A stretch of 64,000 nt of DNA. It comes from Ascochyta rabiei. Taxonomy: Eukaryota; Ascomycota; Dothideomycetes; Pleosporales; Didymellaceae. Below, in pieces: positions 1 through 11,000 of this stretch. The stretch spans positions 2,418,001-2,482,000 of the forward strand of contig NC_082406.1 in NCBI RefSeq assembly GCF_004011695.2, given 5' to 3'. The position numbers and the translations under genes are program-made. Below the pieces are notes generated by a model. That model ran no database searches. It had not been told where the DNA came from and worked only from the letters and a program-made list of their open reading frames with translations. Position 1 is the first letter of the stretch; each line of letters opens with the position of its first letter.

Positions 1-1932
1 CCGATAATAGCGACGCAGTCTCCAAGCGCGACCGCTTCATTAAACAGGAATCCCGACGTCGTACTTTCTGGAGCTGTTTCATCTTGGATCGTTACTTAAG
101 CGTCGGTCGAAGACGCCCTAAAATTCTACAAGTGGAGGACATGCGCAGTACCATCCAAATTCCTTGCAGCGACAAGAATTTCATGTCTGGTCGGGCTGTT
201 AAGACTAGATTTTACGGAGAAACCGATACGCAGTATGAAGAGCGGCGGAGAATCTTACGTGAAGAAGCTCTGCGTTGTCATAACGGACAGAAACCTGAAA
301 AAGTGGAATGGGAAGACCGCGAGGATGATGGCGTGCTCGGTCGATACATTTTTGCGCTCGATCATTTCTCTGATGTGACCAAGTGGGCTAACAAAGGAGG
401 CAGACGGTATGCGCTTGAGATGCTGTTTGTTACCGAGGCAAAAAGCTGACTATAGCAGATCGGAACGTCCATCAAACATGGGACCTTGGAATCCAGACAC
501 AACATATTACAAGCTCGATAAACGTCTCAGAGAAATCAAAGACGACCTGCCGGATGAGCTTCGGCTTACACCTCTGAATACAGAAAACCATATCTACGGG
601 GCTCCTTCTGGTACCTCGAGAACATATTTCCTGATACACGCCATTCTTACGCTCTCCACAACATATCTTGCTCCTGAATACCTGGCGACGTTTCCATTCC
701 GATTGCCAAAGCCACAAGGTCCGCTTGACGAACCACTGGTGACTGAGCCTTTACCCTCTGGCCAGCCAAACTACTGGGTTGAGAAGGCTGCAGAGTGCTT
801 TGAGTATGTGAGAGACTTTGTCAGTATACTCCAGTCTTTCAAAGAAAGAAACCATGTCGTGGAATCTCCTATCGTAGGGCACGCGATTTACAAGGCGGCG
901 TGGTGCGGTTAGTGCGCTCTGAATTACTCGAAATGACAAAATCTGACGGCCACAGCTTGTTACTGCCACCATGTCCCTCGAATGGATCCGACGCGGGCAT
1001 TGGATTCCCGACTCGAGCCTAACGCGTGGGACATCACAAACGAAGTCATGGATAGCATGAAGCGCAAGTTCAGGATTGCAAATATATGGTCTGTCGAGCT
1101 TGCGAGGGTCAAAGCTTACTACACAGAGAAGAGGAAAGAATACAAAAATGCAGGAGGTTCCCCGGAGAGCACCACCAGCGACAACGGTGGCGGACTGAAG
1201 ATATATTCAGAGCTCTTCGAAGCGCCCCACAAACAGTTTGGAAGCCTCCGACATGACAAGCAAGACCTGACGCAGCCCAACGATAGGCCTTACAGCAAAC
1301 TGGAACACGAAGAAGAGTCCGAGGAACCTACAACAACAAACAGTCCTGACGTCCCGTTTAAGACGGAAAGCGAGGAGCTGCAGAGGAGCAACTCGGCGTC
1401 CACGTCCATAAAGTCCACTACTTTCACGCCTGTCAACCCGACAAACGTCATCACGTCGGTGCAAACAAACGCAAGAAACAATGCTTCTATTGCACCAAAC
1501 AATACGCGAGCGTCGTATGGCCCTCCCGTTCACCAAGGGTCACAGCAGCCGCAACAACCGCAGCCATATCCTAGCCAACCTCTTCATTACGAACAGTCGT
1601 CAGGCTACGTCTATTCAGCCAGCACACCAGCATACTCTCAACACACACCTCAGTACAATCATCACCAAACCTATGCTCAAACCTCCGGACCTACCCAGGG
1701 TCCAGTCAGCAGTTCATACGACCCGCAAGCCCTGATCAATTTGGAAAAAGAGGGCAACAAATCCATTGTCAACACCGACCTACCCTTCTTCGAGGGCGAG
1801 TGGGATCTATCGAACCAGCAAAGCGTTCTAGCCCCCGGTTATCCATACAATCAATTCCAACCACCAACGCAGTACATGCCCGACTCGCAGGGTCCATACA
1901 TGTATTCCGGACCATGGACCGGCGCTGGCTGA
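1..1932 (+). CDS. Fungal-specific transcription factor, C-terminal part (N-terminus outside window)
   Basis: Three exons are seen: 1-406 (codon phase begins at base 3), 459-907 and 956-1932. The introns of 52 and 48 nt have good donors (gtatgc, gttagt) and acceptors (tatagcag, ggccacag) and keep the frame. The first visible residues include the RRTFWSCFILDRYLS block, the hallmark of the fungal-specific transcription factor (middle homology) domain found in Zn2Cys6 regulators. The remaining MHR is helical. The last ~200 residues are Ser/Thr/Gln/Pro/Tyr-rich and look like a disordered activation tail. The DNA-binding domain must lie upstream of the window, so the zinc cluster itself is not seen. 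It is a presumed nuclear regulator with unknown targets. Its 3' end faces the reductase gene that ends at 3058. Confidence 0.8.
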
Positions 1933-3057
1933 GCCCTGGGCGGGCCGGATTGTCTAAGCTACCTTCTGCACGGGACATGTCCCACGCTTAGACATGATCA
2001 CACCACACTTCTCACGCTCGTTGTACCATGGCATTGACTTAGGGGTTCGGCATTTTTAGCACAATCATGTTACATGTCTTCACAGCGTTCATCAGGCGAC
2101 TCTCGGCAGCTTGGATATCTGCATCGCTCGGTCCCTGCCTTTCAAGGCTTTTTCTCCTCCTCTTCGTCTTTTTGCCGGCCCGACTTGGCGCCTCATGTAT
2201 ATACATCCCCAGCCTCTAGACTGCACTCAAAATACACATCGCAGCGCAGTAGCTGCTCTGGCGAAGTTAGATACAACGCCCCCCTTGGCCTAGCCACCAG
2301 GAAGAGCACAATAAAACTCATGTGCTTGCTCAGCAGCAATCGAAGAAAGTCCGTTCGAACATCTCTCTTCGAAGATACTGTCGCGCGTTTGTGTCGAGTC
2401 TATATAAGAGTGACCTTGTGCTTCGGTTCTTCTGCTCTTCTGTGACAAGAAAATGTGCTTCTCCGCACGCTGTGGGCGCTGGACCGGACTTTTTTTTCTT
2501 TTCTTCTCTTTAATTCAGACCACGTGATTGCTGCGCGTCCACCAATCGCCTCGACTTGATCATGCGATCGCGATTAATTCTCTTGTTGCTGATGTTGATG
2601 TTGTGTCGCTGCATTCAGCTCTGGCGAGGCTTCTCTGGTTTCCACACCGGAATGCTTTCTCGGCTGCAGGTCATCGGTTTTTGAACAGGGTGGTTGTGCG
2701 TTTGCATTCAAAGGACGTTCTTCTTCGTGTAGGCTGCGGGGGGCGGTGGTGGGCTTTTGGGATGCTGCTTTCTTTGGATTGTTGTTGGGCTCGGCTGTCA
2801 GCGTGTTTAGAGATGGATTGACAAGGGGGCTTGCGGGTGTGTAGCTGTGCGAGTTTGTTTCTTGAGACGATGCAATTTTTCAGACTTGTTGTCTTCTCAA
2901 TTCAATCTGGACTTGTAGACATTGTGCAATGAGTTGGTAGAGCGGTGATTGATGAACGGCTGCGATACAAGGGAGGTGCAGTTGAACTATCTTAGCAGTG
3001 ACTAAATTCTAGTATCATGACTGTTATAACAAACACATCATCTACTGAGAATGTCCT
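1933..3057. other. Convergent intergenic region
   Basis: About 1.1 kb lies between the stop codons of the transcription factor and the reductase. It is pyrimidine-rich around 2490-2515 and has a CACGTG palindrome at 2521-2526 and a TATATAA-like stretch near 2400. No ORF here shows a recognisable protein. Because both neighbours point inward, these promoter-like motifs have no obvious gene to serve; a non-coding transcript is possible but unsupported. Confidence 0.5.
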
Positions 3058-6000
3058 CTAGATTGGCTCGTCCCTCGGCTCAATCATAACCTCGTTAACA
3101 GCGACGTGCTCCGGCTGCTTCAGCGCATACACGATACTACCCGCAACATCCTCCGGATCCAGCACCTTTGCTCCGCTCGGCTCGCCGTACTTCTGCAGCG
3201 CCTCCTTATCCGTACTCATGCCTAGCAGGTCAGTTGCCACGTTACCAGGCTGGATGGACGTAACGCGCAGGCCTGTGCCTGCGGTTTCGACTCGCAGAGC
3301 CTGCAGGGTCGCCTCGACAAAGAACTTGCTGGCGGAGTAGACGCCCAGGCCGGGGAACACCTTGCGGCCGGCATCGGACGAGATGGCTACGAAATGGCCC
3401 TTCCCACGCTTGAGCATCGAGGGGACGACGGCGGCGATGGTATTGCAGATACCCTTGCAGTTAACGTCGACGGTCTGGTTCCATTGGTCTGTCAGTGCGT
3501 TTGCCATCATGGTGAAGTACATGACACCCGAGACGTTGACGAAGATATCGACGGGACCGAGCTGCTTTTCTGCGGCAGCTACGAGTGCTTCGACCTGAGC
3601 TTTGTCGGTAACGTCGGTCTTCTGGGTAATGATCTTGCCCTCGCGAATGGTGAGGCGCTTCTTAAGACTCTCAAGAGCATCAATGCGTCTTGCTGCGAGA
3701 GCTACGTGGCAACCCTCTCGTGTGAGTGCTGCAGCGGTGGCGGCACCAATTCCTGAAGAGGCGCCCATAACGATGGCGACCTTGCCGTAAAGCGGTCCCC
3801 GACGTGGAAGAGTTCTGGCTGAGCCGCCCACTGCGCCCTGAGCTTGAGGCGGCTGTGATAACCAACCTCGTGCGTACCAGTGTCGAGTGTAAGTCTCGAG
3901 GAGTGCCTGGTCGACCTTCGGGCGCTCGATGGCCGAACGCAGTGGTCGTGTCTGTGCGTTGTCGAGCACGACAACATCTCGCAAGAACTCGATACTTGGC
4001 ATACCACTGCGAAGAATATCAACAGTGAAGGCACCGACACCACCCTTGGCGGATCCACGCTTCTCGTCCCATAGAGCGACCCAATTCTCGAAAGCCAGGG
4101 GCTTGGTAGGGTATCCGAGCTTTTCCACTTCTTCAAAGACCTGGCTAATGTCGACAGGATCTGGGTCGCCAATGTGGAAGATGGTCTGAGCAGTCTCGAT
4201 TTGATCACTGAGGTGGAGGATAGCCTTGCTGACGAAGTCGACCGGGGTCATCTCGGCGCGCCAGCCCTTGACGTCTGGGTAGTGACCGATCCTGATCGAT
4301 TCGACGATAAGAGCTGTCAACAAATCCCACGCGTTGGCTGCACCAGTCTCGCTGTGTCCACTGATAGTACCAAGGCGATGGATCTTCAAGGGCAGGCCGC
4401 GTTTCTGTGCTTCAAGGGCAAGCTGCTCAGCGACCCACTTGGTCTGACCGTACCCGTCTGCAAGCTTGGTAGGAACATCTTCTACACCGAGCATGCTGTC
4501 CTCTGGCCATCCTTCGCGACCCTTCGCTGGAGGAAGTACACCGTTTGTAGAGACATACTGAACTGTAACGCCTCCCGCGCTCGCTAGACGGAGGATCTCC
4601 CTCGTACCGCCAACGTTAGGCTTCTGCAACGCCGCATATGGGTATACCAAGTTGACGGTAGCGGCAGCGTGGATGATGACATCGAGTCTGTCGGCGAGCT
4701 TCTGGAAAGTATCTGGCGGAAGGCCAAATCGCTTCCTTGACAGGTTTCCTGGCAGAATCTCTACGCGCTCCATGATCGAGTCGCTCCAGAGGCCGAAATC
4801 GAGGAGATTGCTACGGATCCTTGCTATGGCGGCCGGAACATCATCCTGCGAAGCGTCTGCAAATCGAACCATACAGATGATGGTGGCGGATGTGTGCTCG
4901 AGAAGATCTCTGAGAAGAAAGGCACCCAGGAAACCGGTGACACCAGTGAGAAGCACCGTTTTGGCATCCTTTAGTGCGACAAACTTGGCATCCTTGGGCT
5001 GAATGTCCTTGTCCAAGACAGAATCAGCACGCAGAACAGCTGGTAGGTTCTCCTGTACTTCCGCTGTATGACCATCCCGGATCTTCCTCACAGTATCAAG
5101 GTGACCGTTCAAAGTCGCAGGTGTAGCAAGACGTGCGACTGGTACTCGGAAGCCGAAGGTGTTTGATAAGCGTGCTGCGAGATCAGCGAGCAAAAGTGAG
5201 TGGCCACCGAGATCGAAAAAGTTGTACTCTGGTGTGATAGAGCTAGCACTGATGCCCAGAATAGAAGCCCAGATGGTGGTGATTTGCTCGATATCAATCG
5301 GACTCTGCTCGTATTTGCGAGCACTTCCGGTTGGCGAGCTCGATCTTGGTGGAGGTAGGGCCTTGACGTTCACTTTGCCCGAGACATCATTTGTTGGTAA
5401 GGTCTCCAGCTCAACCCATAGAGCAGGTAACATGTAGTGGGCAAGATAAGCTTGTAACATACGACGAGCAGTAGAGCTGCGTCCTGCCTTGTCAATTTCG
5501 ACAACAGGACGCTCTTCAGACGACTCTTTGTCGCGAACGATGTACGCAACCAACTGTCGATCGATTCCATCACCGTGAGCAATGACAGCGCAATGGCTGA
5601 CAGCCAGGTGATTGCGGATTTCGCTCTCGACTTTGCCAGGAACGACCGAGTATCCGCGGATCTTGATCATTGCGCCAACACGTCCGGTGATCTCAAGTAG
5701 TCCACTTGGTAGTATCCTGGCCTTGTCGCCTGTCCTATACATCCGTGCGCCCTTCTGTGAGCTGAAAGGATTCGGTGTGAAAGCTTTGGCAGTGACTTCT
5801 GGGAGGTTCAAGTATCCACGTGCGAGCAAGTGGCCACCAATGAAGAGTTCACCGTTCTCTCCTTCATCCACTTTCTGGCCGCTTTCGTTGAGGATGTAGA
5901 CATACTTCCTGTCGATGATAGGCGGGCCGACTGGGCAGTATGGAGTGTCCTCAATTTGGCCAAGCATTTCCTTAATGTCGCCGCAAGCAATCTCATGCGT

Positions 6001-6909
6001 TTCGCATGCACTGTAGACGTTGAGAATTCGGGTGTTTGGCAGAGCTGCAATGCCTCGCCTGGCGAGATCAGTAGTTACTACCTCGCCATTGAGCCAAACT
6101 GTCTTCAGGTTTGGAAGGCGTGTCTCCAGCGCTTGGTGACGGGCCAATACAGCAGCAAAGAGGGTTGGCGTGAAAAGTGTCTCGGTGACCTTCTTGGAAC
6201 TAAGGAGATCGACGAGCATTCGGGGATCGTAGCTGGCCTCATCAGGTACAGCGATGACTGTCGCGCCTCGCAGCAGCGGCCGGATGATTTCCCAGACAAA
6301 GAACACGTTACACGCTACTCTCTCTCCAGGTTGAATATCTGAGAAGCCGAATCTGAGGTTGTATGAAAGCACAGCTGCCTTGTGCGGGTTTGCAATGCCC
6401 TTGGGCTTGCCAGTCGTACCACTGGAATAGGCAACGAAACATAGCCTTTCTAGATCTGTCTCCTCCGGTAGGGGTGGCAGCTCAGACTCATCGACGTGGC
6501 CATTCGATTTGAAACCTTGCTCGTCCAGTACGACGAGTGTTGTGCCTGCCGCAATCTTTCCAACCTCTGCGCTGATGGTAACCACTGCTGTCGGCCGTGC
6601 GTCTTCCAGTACGTCCGCGAGCAGATCCGGCGGGTAGGCCAACTCTAGTACCAAGAAAGCTCCACCTGCACGTAGCGCGGCCAGACATGCGATCACATAG
6701 TCGGCAGAACGCGGTAGTAATACACCGACTAAGCTGTCACGGCCCACACCATGACTCCGGAGCTGGAGAGCAAGCTCGGCAACCTTGTCGTGAAGTTGCT
6801 GGTAGGTGTATGTGTTCTTCTCGTCTTCGAGCGCAATGGCATCAGGTGTGGCTTTGACCTGCTGTGTGAAGAGTGCCGATAAGTCTTTGGTAGTGTCGAT
6901 GATAGACAT
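3058..6909 (-). CDS. NRPS-like carboxylate reductase A-T-R1-R2, probable glycine betaine reductase (ATRR type)
   Basis: This is an intronless gene of 1283 aa. An adenylation domain (about 10-530) carries the AMP-binding loop SSGTTGKPKG at 162-171. A carrier domain has the phosphopantetheine serine at S571 in LGGHSLL. A thioester-reductase domain R1 starts at the NADPH-binding LTGVTGFLG (654-662). A C-terminal short-chain dehydrogenase R2 has MGASSGIG (1048-1055) and the catalytic Y1191-S-A-S-K1195. There is no condensation domain. This order matches the fungal ATRR enzymes known to reduce glycine betaine via the aldehyde to choline, R1 doing the first and R2 the second reduction. Substrate choice cannot be read here because I did not verify the aromatic cage of the A domain. 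An alternative is another A-T-R-SDR enzyme of the fungal NPS10 group. Likely cytosolic. Confidence 0.8.
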   Translation of the reverse strand: MSIIDTTKDLSALFTQQVKATPDAIALEDEKNTYTYQQLHDKVAELALQLRSHGVGRDSLVGVLLPRSADYVIACLAALRAGGAFLVLELAYPPDLLADVLEDARPTAVVTISAEVGKIAAGTTLVVLDEQGFKSNGHVDESELPPLPEETDLERLCFVAYSSGTTGKPKGIANPHKAAVLSYNLRFGFSDIQPGERVACNVFFVWEIIRPLLRGATVIAVPDEASYDPRMLVDLLSSKKVTETLFTPTLFAAVLARHQALETRLPNLKTVWLNGEVVTTDLARRGIAALPNTRILNVYSACETHEIACGDIKEMLGQIEDTPYCPVGPPIIDRKYVYILNESGQKVDEGENGELFIGGHLLARGYLNLPEVTAKAFTPNPFSSQKGARMYRTGDKARILPSGLLEITGRVGAMIKIRGYSVVPGKVESEIRNHLAVSHCAVIAHGDGIDRQLVAYIVRDKESSEERPVVEIDKAGRSSTARRMLQAYLAHYMLPALWVELETLPTNDVSGKVNVKALPPPRSSSPTGSARKYEQSPIDIEQITTIWASILGISASSITPEYNFFDLGGHSLLLADLAARLSNTFGFRVPVARLATPATLNGHLDTVRKIRDGHTAEVQENLPAVLRADSVLDKDIQPKDAKFVALKDAKTVLLTGVTGFLGAFLLRDLLEHTSATIICMVRFADASQDDVPAAIARIRSNLLDFGLWSDSIMERVEILPGNLSRKRFGLPPDTFQKLADRLDVIIHAAATVNLVYPYAALQKPNVGGTREILRLASAGGVTVQYVSTNGVLPPAKGREGWPEDSMLGVEDVPTKLADGYGQTKWVAEQLALEAQKRGLPLKIHRLGTISGHSETGAANAWDLLTALIVESIRIGHYPDVKGWRAEMTPVDFVSKAILHLSDQIETAQTIFHIGDPDPVDISQVFEEVEKLGYPTKPLAFENWVALWDEKRGSAKGGVGAFTVDILRSGMPSIEFLRDVVVLDNAQTRPLRSAIERPKVDQALLETYTRHWYARGWLSQPPQAQGAVGGSARTLPRRGPLYGKVAIVMGASSGIGAATAAALTREGCHVALAARRIDALESLKKRLTIREGKIITQKTDVTDKAQVEALVAAAEKQLGPVDIFVNVSGVMYFTMMANALTDQWNQTVDVNCKGICNTIAAVVPSMLKRGKGHFVAISSDAGRKVFPGLGVYSASKFFVEATLQALRVETAGTGLRVTSIQPGNVATDLLGMSTDKEALQKYGEPSGAKVLDPEDVAGSIVYALKQPEHVAVNEVMIEPRDEPI

Positions 6910-7796
6910 GGTCTTGAGGTTAATGCGGGGAGGGAGAGGGCGTGGAGAGGGTTGAGAAATGAAGCAATTGACGTCTATTTATTCGGTTGTATCCTGTACC
7001 TTGTACCGAGATCCACCGCTAGGGAAAGGTGCATGTGCAGCAGAAATCCAGCGTCCGAAGGTTGTTGAGGGGTACGATCTTGACCTGATAGCTGTTAGTG
7101 CCCCTCGCTTGTCGCTGTCGTCATTTCCTAGCCCACATTCTAAGGCTCAACTTCCGTTCTCATTGATCAACTCCCCACGTTGATGGTGGGCTAGATCTGG
7201 AGACAGGCGATTGTGCGGTTCGCCGCTGACAGCGTGTCCGGGGCGTCGCTGTTCACTAGCGCTGCCCGTCGGTCTGTCGGTTGCTGCGTCAATCTGGAAT
7301 GCGCAAAGCAACCACCAATTTCGAGATGATCGTGGGCGGATGCTATGAGCGCATCGAGACTTGGTTCCGTGATCCTTCAGGATCCAGATGGCACAAGACC
7401 CACTTCTGTATTGGGAGGCACAAAGCGGTGGAATTGCACGACTCAGCACATGTTATCGTAAATACCTTCAGGCTACCGTCCAGGACTCCTTCGAGTTGGC
7501 AATGGCGAATACCTGAACACAACGTTCAACGTAGCTTGTCGCTTGGAGTACCTCAAGAAGAATGGCGCATTTGGCTTGCACGAACATATCTGGTTGCTTT
7601 TGGAATACTGAATTCAGAGTCATCATTCAAGTCCCTCTCTTGTTAGCAAGCCAACAAGCAGATGTACGGGTGCTTGAAATGGGCGTATACTGTCTTTCGA
7701 GTCCTGGCGATTGGCTTGATGTCTGCAAGCAATCGTGCTGGACCAGACAGTTGTTCATCGCTGCGACTTTGATGCATATTCGTGACATCTTATCCC
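6910..7796. other. Intergenic, upstream of the reductase and downstream of SEC13
   Basis: About 0.9 kb between two minus-strand genes. It should hold the reductase promoter (an A/T-rich ctatttattc near 6975) and the SEC13 3' end. The small ORFs here on both strands match nothing I know and overlap one another. Confidence 0.5.
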
Positions 7797-8997
7797 CTAC
7801 TCCTCAATTGTCTTGGCACACTCCCATCCACCGCTCAATCTCTCCTTCCACAGGCTGACTCGGTTATCGCCAGTGCTGACTGCCAGCACGTTGCCGCTGA
7901 GGCTCCAGCTTACACGCCACGCGGCGGCGTCGACGTTGAGGACGGTGGATTTCCAGTCGCCTACACTTGGTCAGTGAAATGTCGCTATCACAAGCGCTTC
8001 AGTACATACGCAGATCTGAGGAAGTCCAGATGCGCACAGTCTTGTCCTGGGACGCAGAGGCGATGTAGGACTTGGAAAGGACCGTGGGTGACCATGCTAC
8101 GTCACGGACCCAGTCTGTGTGTCCAGGCAAGACTTGTGTGTTTTGCCAGCTCCCTGTCTCTACGCTAAATTCCCAAAGCTTAACCTGGCAGTCGCTGCCG
8201 CCTGTAACGAACCGACGCGCAGGGCCAGCCTGGTTCCCGCTGGCACTGACAACCTGACCGGGCGCAACGGCTGGTGCCCATGAGACACTGTTTACGCCTG
8301 AGCCGCAGGCCTGAAAGATCTGGTGTGTCCAGGCATCGCCCTTGAACTCGAGGACCGAGACGTTGCCATCGGAGGAAGCGCACGCGAGGAGGCAGCCGGC
8401 TTCGTGAGGCGCCCAGGCGACGTGGTTGACGGACGCGGTGTGGAGCGCAACGTCGTAGATCTTTTGCCAGGCGCCGGATTGCTCGCGCCAGATGAGGACC
8501 TTGCCGTCATACGAGGAAGAGGCGAGGATGTTGCCATACTTTGGGTGTGCCCATGCCACACACCATACAGCGCCCTCGTGTCTGTCTAGCTGTCAGCAAC
8601 GAGCCGTGCCAAAGATTCGCGAGGACGTACCCTTTCAGTGTCTCGACCAGTCTGTGGGTTTCGCCCTCGACCTCGAAGATCTTGATCGTCTTGTCCGAAG
8701 AGCATGTAGCTAACCGCCTGCCATAGTAGTCCAGTACGGCATCGTGCTGAGTGTCGTTAGCTTCAATGGACAGCAAATCGACTCCGTTGGCGTCCATTGC
8801 GCGCCGTCGAGTTGTTTCGTGGTTGATTCGATATTCTCAAGGCTGTGCAGATTCGAGAGAGACCCGAGGTGAAAGCGTATAACGTACAATCATATCATCG
8901 TGGCCCGAATTCGCTATTACGTTCGCCTACAGTGAAGTCAGCGGGTGAAGCTCGGGCAGCTGTGTTTGCGCAGCGAGTGCGGGGAGGTACTTGCCAT
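7797..8997 (-). CDS. SEC13: SEC13, COPII coat / nuclear pore WD40 protein
   Basis: The WD40 propeller protein forms the outer COPII cage with SEC31 and also sits in the Y-shaped nuclear pore subcomplex. Five exons are inferred (transcript order): 8997-8991, 8913-8888, 8746-8631, 8581-8010 and 7960-7797, giving 294 aa. Diagnostic strings are SGHDDMI at the N-terminus, [59 protein letters not shown] and [15 protein letters not shown], with an acidic IEE C-terminus. Each intron has a GT donor and a branch-point/AG acceptor, and the sum is divisible by three. The first coding exon is only 7 nt (ATGGCAA); the joined start [11 protein letters not shown] resembles SEC13 of other fungi. That first junction is the least certain. 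An ATG at 8797 lies inside intron 2 and is not the true start. Confidence 0.92.
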
Positions 8998-9869
8998 GCT
9001 TCTTGTGCGACAGTCGCGCTGATGTGTTGAGCGTCTGGAGAAAAGGAAAAAAAGCAGCAGAGGGGGTGGGACGAGTAGAAGGACGCGTATCAGGTACCCT
9101 CAATGTCGATGTGTTGCTCTGGCCTCAACTGCAGGGGTGGTGGCCAGTTCGGCGGGCGGTTTAGATCGGCAGCGCAGTCAGGCTGCAACATGGCCTGGCA
9201 ATGCAGCCTTCGCCCATCCTACAGTATGGACTACCCCTACCATTTCCTTTGACATTGTGATCTCGATGCCACACAACCTCACTTCTCGGTCGCAGCTTCT
9301 TTTCCAGTCACCCTGCGTTGGATGCCAATGGGGGCAGATGGCTTTGGCACGCAGCCATGGCTCTTCTCTCAACAGTTCAACTGCTCGAACACCTAAGCCT
9401 CGTCTGTGATGCAGCTCAAGCTGCAAAGACTAGTTTCAGGGCCTCGCCAGCTCATCCACTCTTCACAGACAGGCCAAGGGGAGCCAAAGGCTGTTTTTGA
9501 AGGATCCAATTTGTTACATGGGTACCCATCCCGAGGGGCGCCTGTAATCGACACCAGACCACTCTTCTTGCCTCATTGGGCAATCCAACAGCCGCTAAAG
9601 TTCTCGAGCCTCATCCACGGATCTGTGCTCGACCTCATAACGCCAAACATTGCCAGTTATTGGGCGCACAAAGACTAAGAGGCCGATCATCTGAGACCGC
9701 CTTACTGAGAGCACGTGAGACTAGTCAGCAGAGACGCAAGTGCCCACCAGACAGCACTCACTGCAGCTTCGCCCTTTGCCGCCTTCGCACTAGCCGGTAT
9801 AGGCATTCTGCCTAACATCTTGCAGCTTCTCGAGATTGCGACGGCTTGGAGGTAGTCGCTGTATACGAC
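8998..9869. other. Divergent promoter region SEC13 / GIY-YIG-like gene
   Basis: About 0.9 kb between two genes transcribed away from each other. It contains a purine-rich stretch (9040-9075) and a CACGTG at 9713. Overlapping small ORFs are not conserved as far as I can tell. Confidence 0.45.
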
Positions 9870-10936
9870 ATGGCGACCCCTCAGAGCTCGCACCAGAGCC
9901 CTCGCAGCTCTCAGACGTGGATCTCAAACTCTGCTGCCTCAACATCGACTTCAAGGATGAACGATCTGCCTCTCCAGCTCTCACCAGCGCAAGTTGAAGC
10001 ACAGCAAATACTAAAACACCTATTGTCAAAACTGAGCGAACCGGAGTCAAGGTACTACGAAAAATACGGCAGATGGGCCGAGAGACATGCCAGACTAGAC
10101 GACTTCTGCTTGCGCTGCGTAAGACCCCAAGTCTGGGCCTACTTAAACGGACGCTGGAGTCTGGACGCGTACGTCAAACACGCACAGCACCAAACCTGAC
10201 CACAATCTAACAAGCCAGCAGCCTGAAAACCATTGCGGGCGACCTACGCTCTGACGCCCGCGCAATCTACCTAAATGGAGTCCTAGGCCTCGACAAACGA
10301 GTTCGCATCTACATCGGGCAGGCCTCATCCCTGCGGCCCAGAATCGCACAGCATCTGAACTTCCGCTTCCGGCGCGATAACCCCTCGCTTCACTACCACG
10401 CGCTGCAGTCATCCGTCTACAACGCCATTGGCGTGCTTGCCGTCCTCCCAGGCCCCGGTATGGGGAATCACACGCTGCCAGGCATGGACGATCCGGGGCT
10501 GCTGCTCAATGTACTGGAGATGTGGATGTGCCTTGTGTTTCGCAGTTTGCCGGTCGCTACGCTGAAAGAGTGGATACCAGTAGGTGTCAGCTCCGGACGA
10601 AGAGAGGGCAAAGAAGGGGAATTTGGGGGGTTGAATATAAGGAGTCCGTTGGACCAGGGAGATGGCAGAGCCGGGTGGATTGATCTGAGTACGAATGAGG
10701 ATCCGCTAGTGAGGGAGTATCTGGGTGTGGGTGCGGCGAAGAGTGAGCAGCCCAGGGAACAGAGAGGAGCCGAAACCGAGAAGAGGAAGAGAGAGTATGC
10801 GGAGAAGGCTAGGAAGCTCAACCAGAGCCAGAAGGGGATGCACCTGACGGCCAACACTCTGGTCGTCTTTGGTATGGGCGTAGTATTGGGGATTGCGATA
10901 GTGAAAGGATTCGGCGCGCCGGTGCCGAAACGGTGA
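9870..10936 (+). CDS. Tail-anchored fungal protein with GIY-YIG-like domain
   Basis: Two exons, 9870-10168 and 10222-10936, are joined over a 53-nt intron (gtacgt ... cagcag), giving 337 aa. An in-frame ATG at 9846 would add eight residues. The core reads VRIYIGQASSLRPRIAQH from residue 127, which resembles the second half of a GIY-YIG nuclease motif (YIG followed by an arginine-containing helix). A hydrophobic segment near 313-330 (LVVFGMGVVLGIAIVKGF) lies just before a short basic tail, so the protein looks C-terminally anchored. The region before the anchor is charged (EKRKREYAEKARKLNQ) and may be coiled coil. I know of similar uncharacterised fungal proteins but no assigned function. Its 3' end is 64 nt from that of the patatin-like gene. 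Confidence 0.75.
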
Positions 10937-11000
10937 TGCAGTAATGCAGAGGATGATATATGCTACACAAAAGAGTACCAGAACCGCAACACCGGCAGCA

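Noticed and set aside
3058..6909. Horizontal transfer of the reductase
   Set aside because: An intronless, multidomain layout is normal for this widespread fungal enzyme and the composition does not differ visibly from its neighbours.
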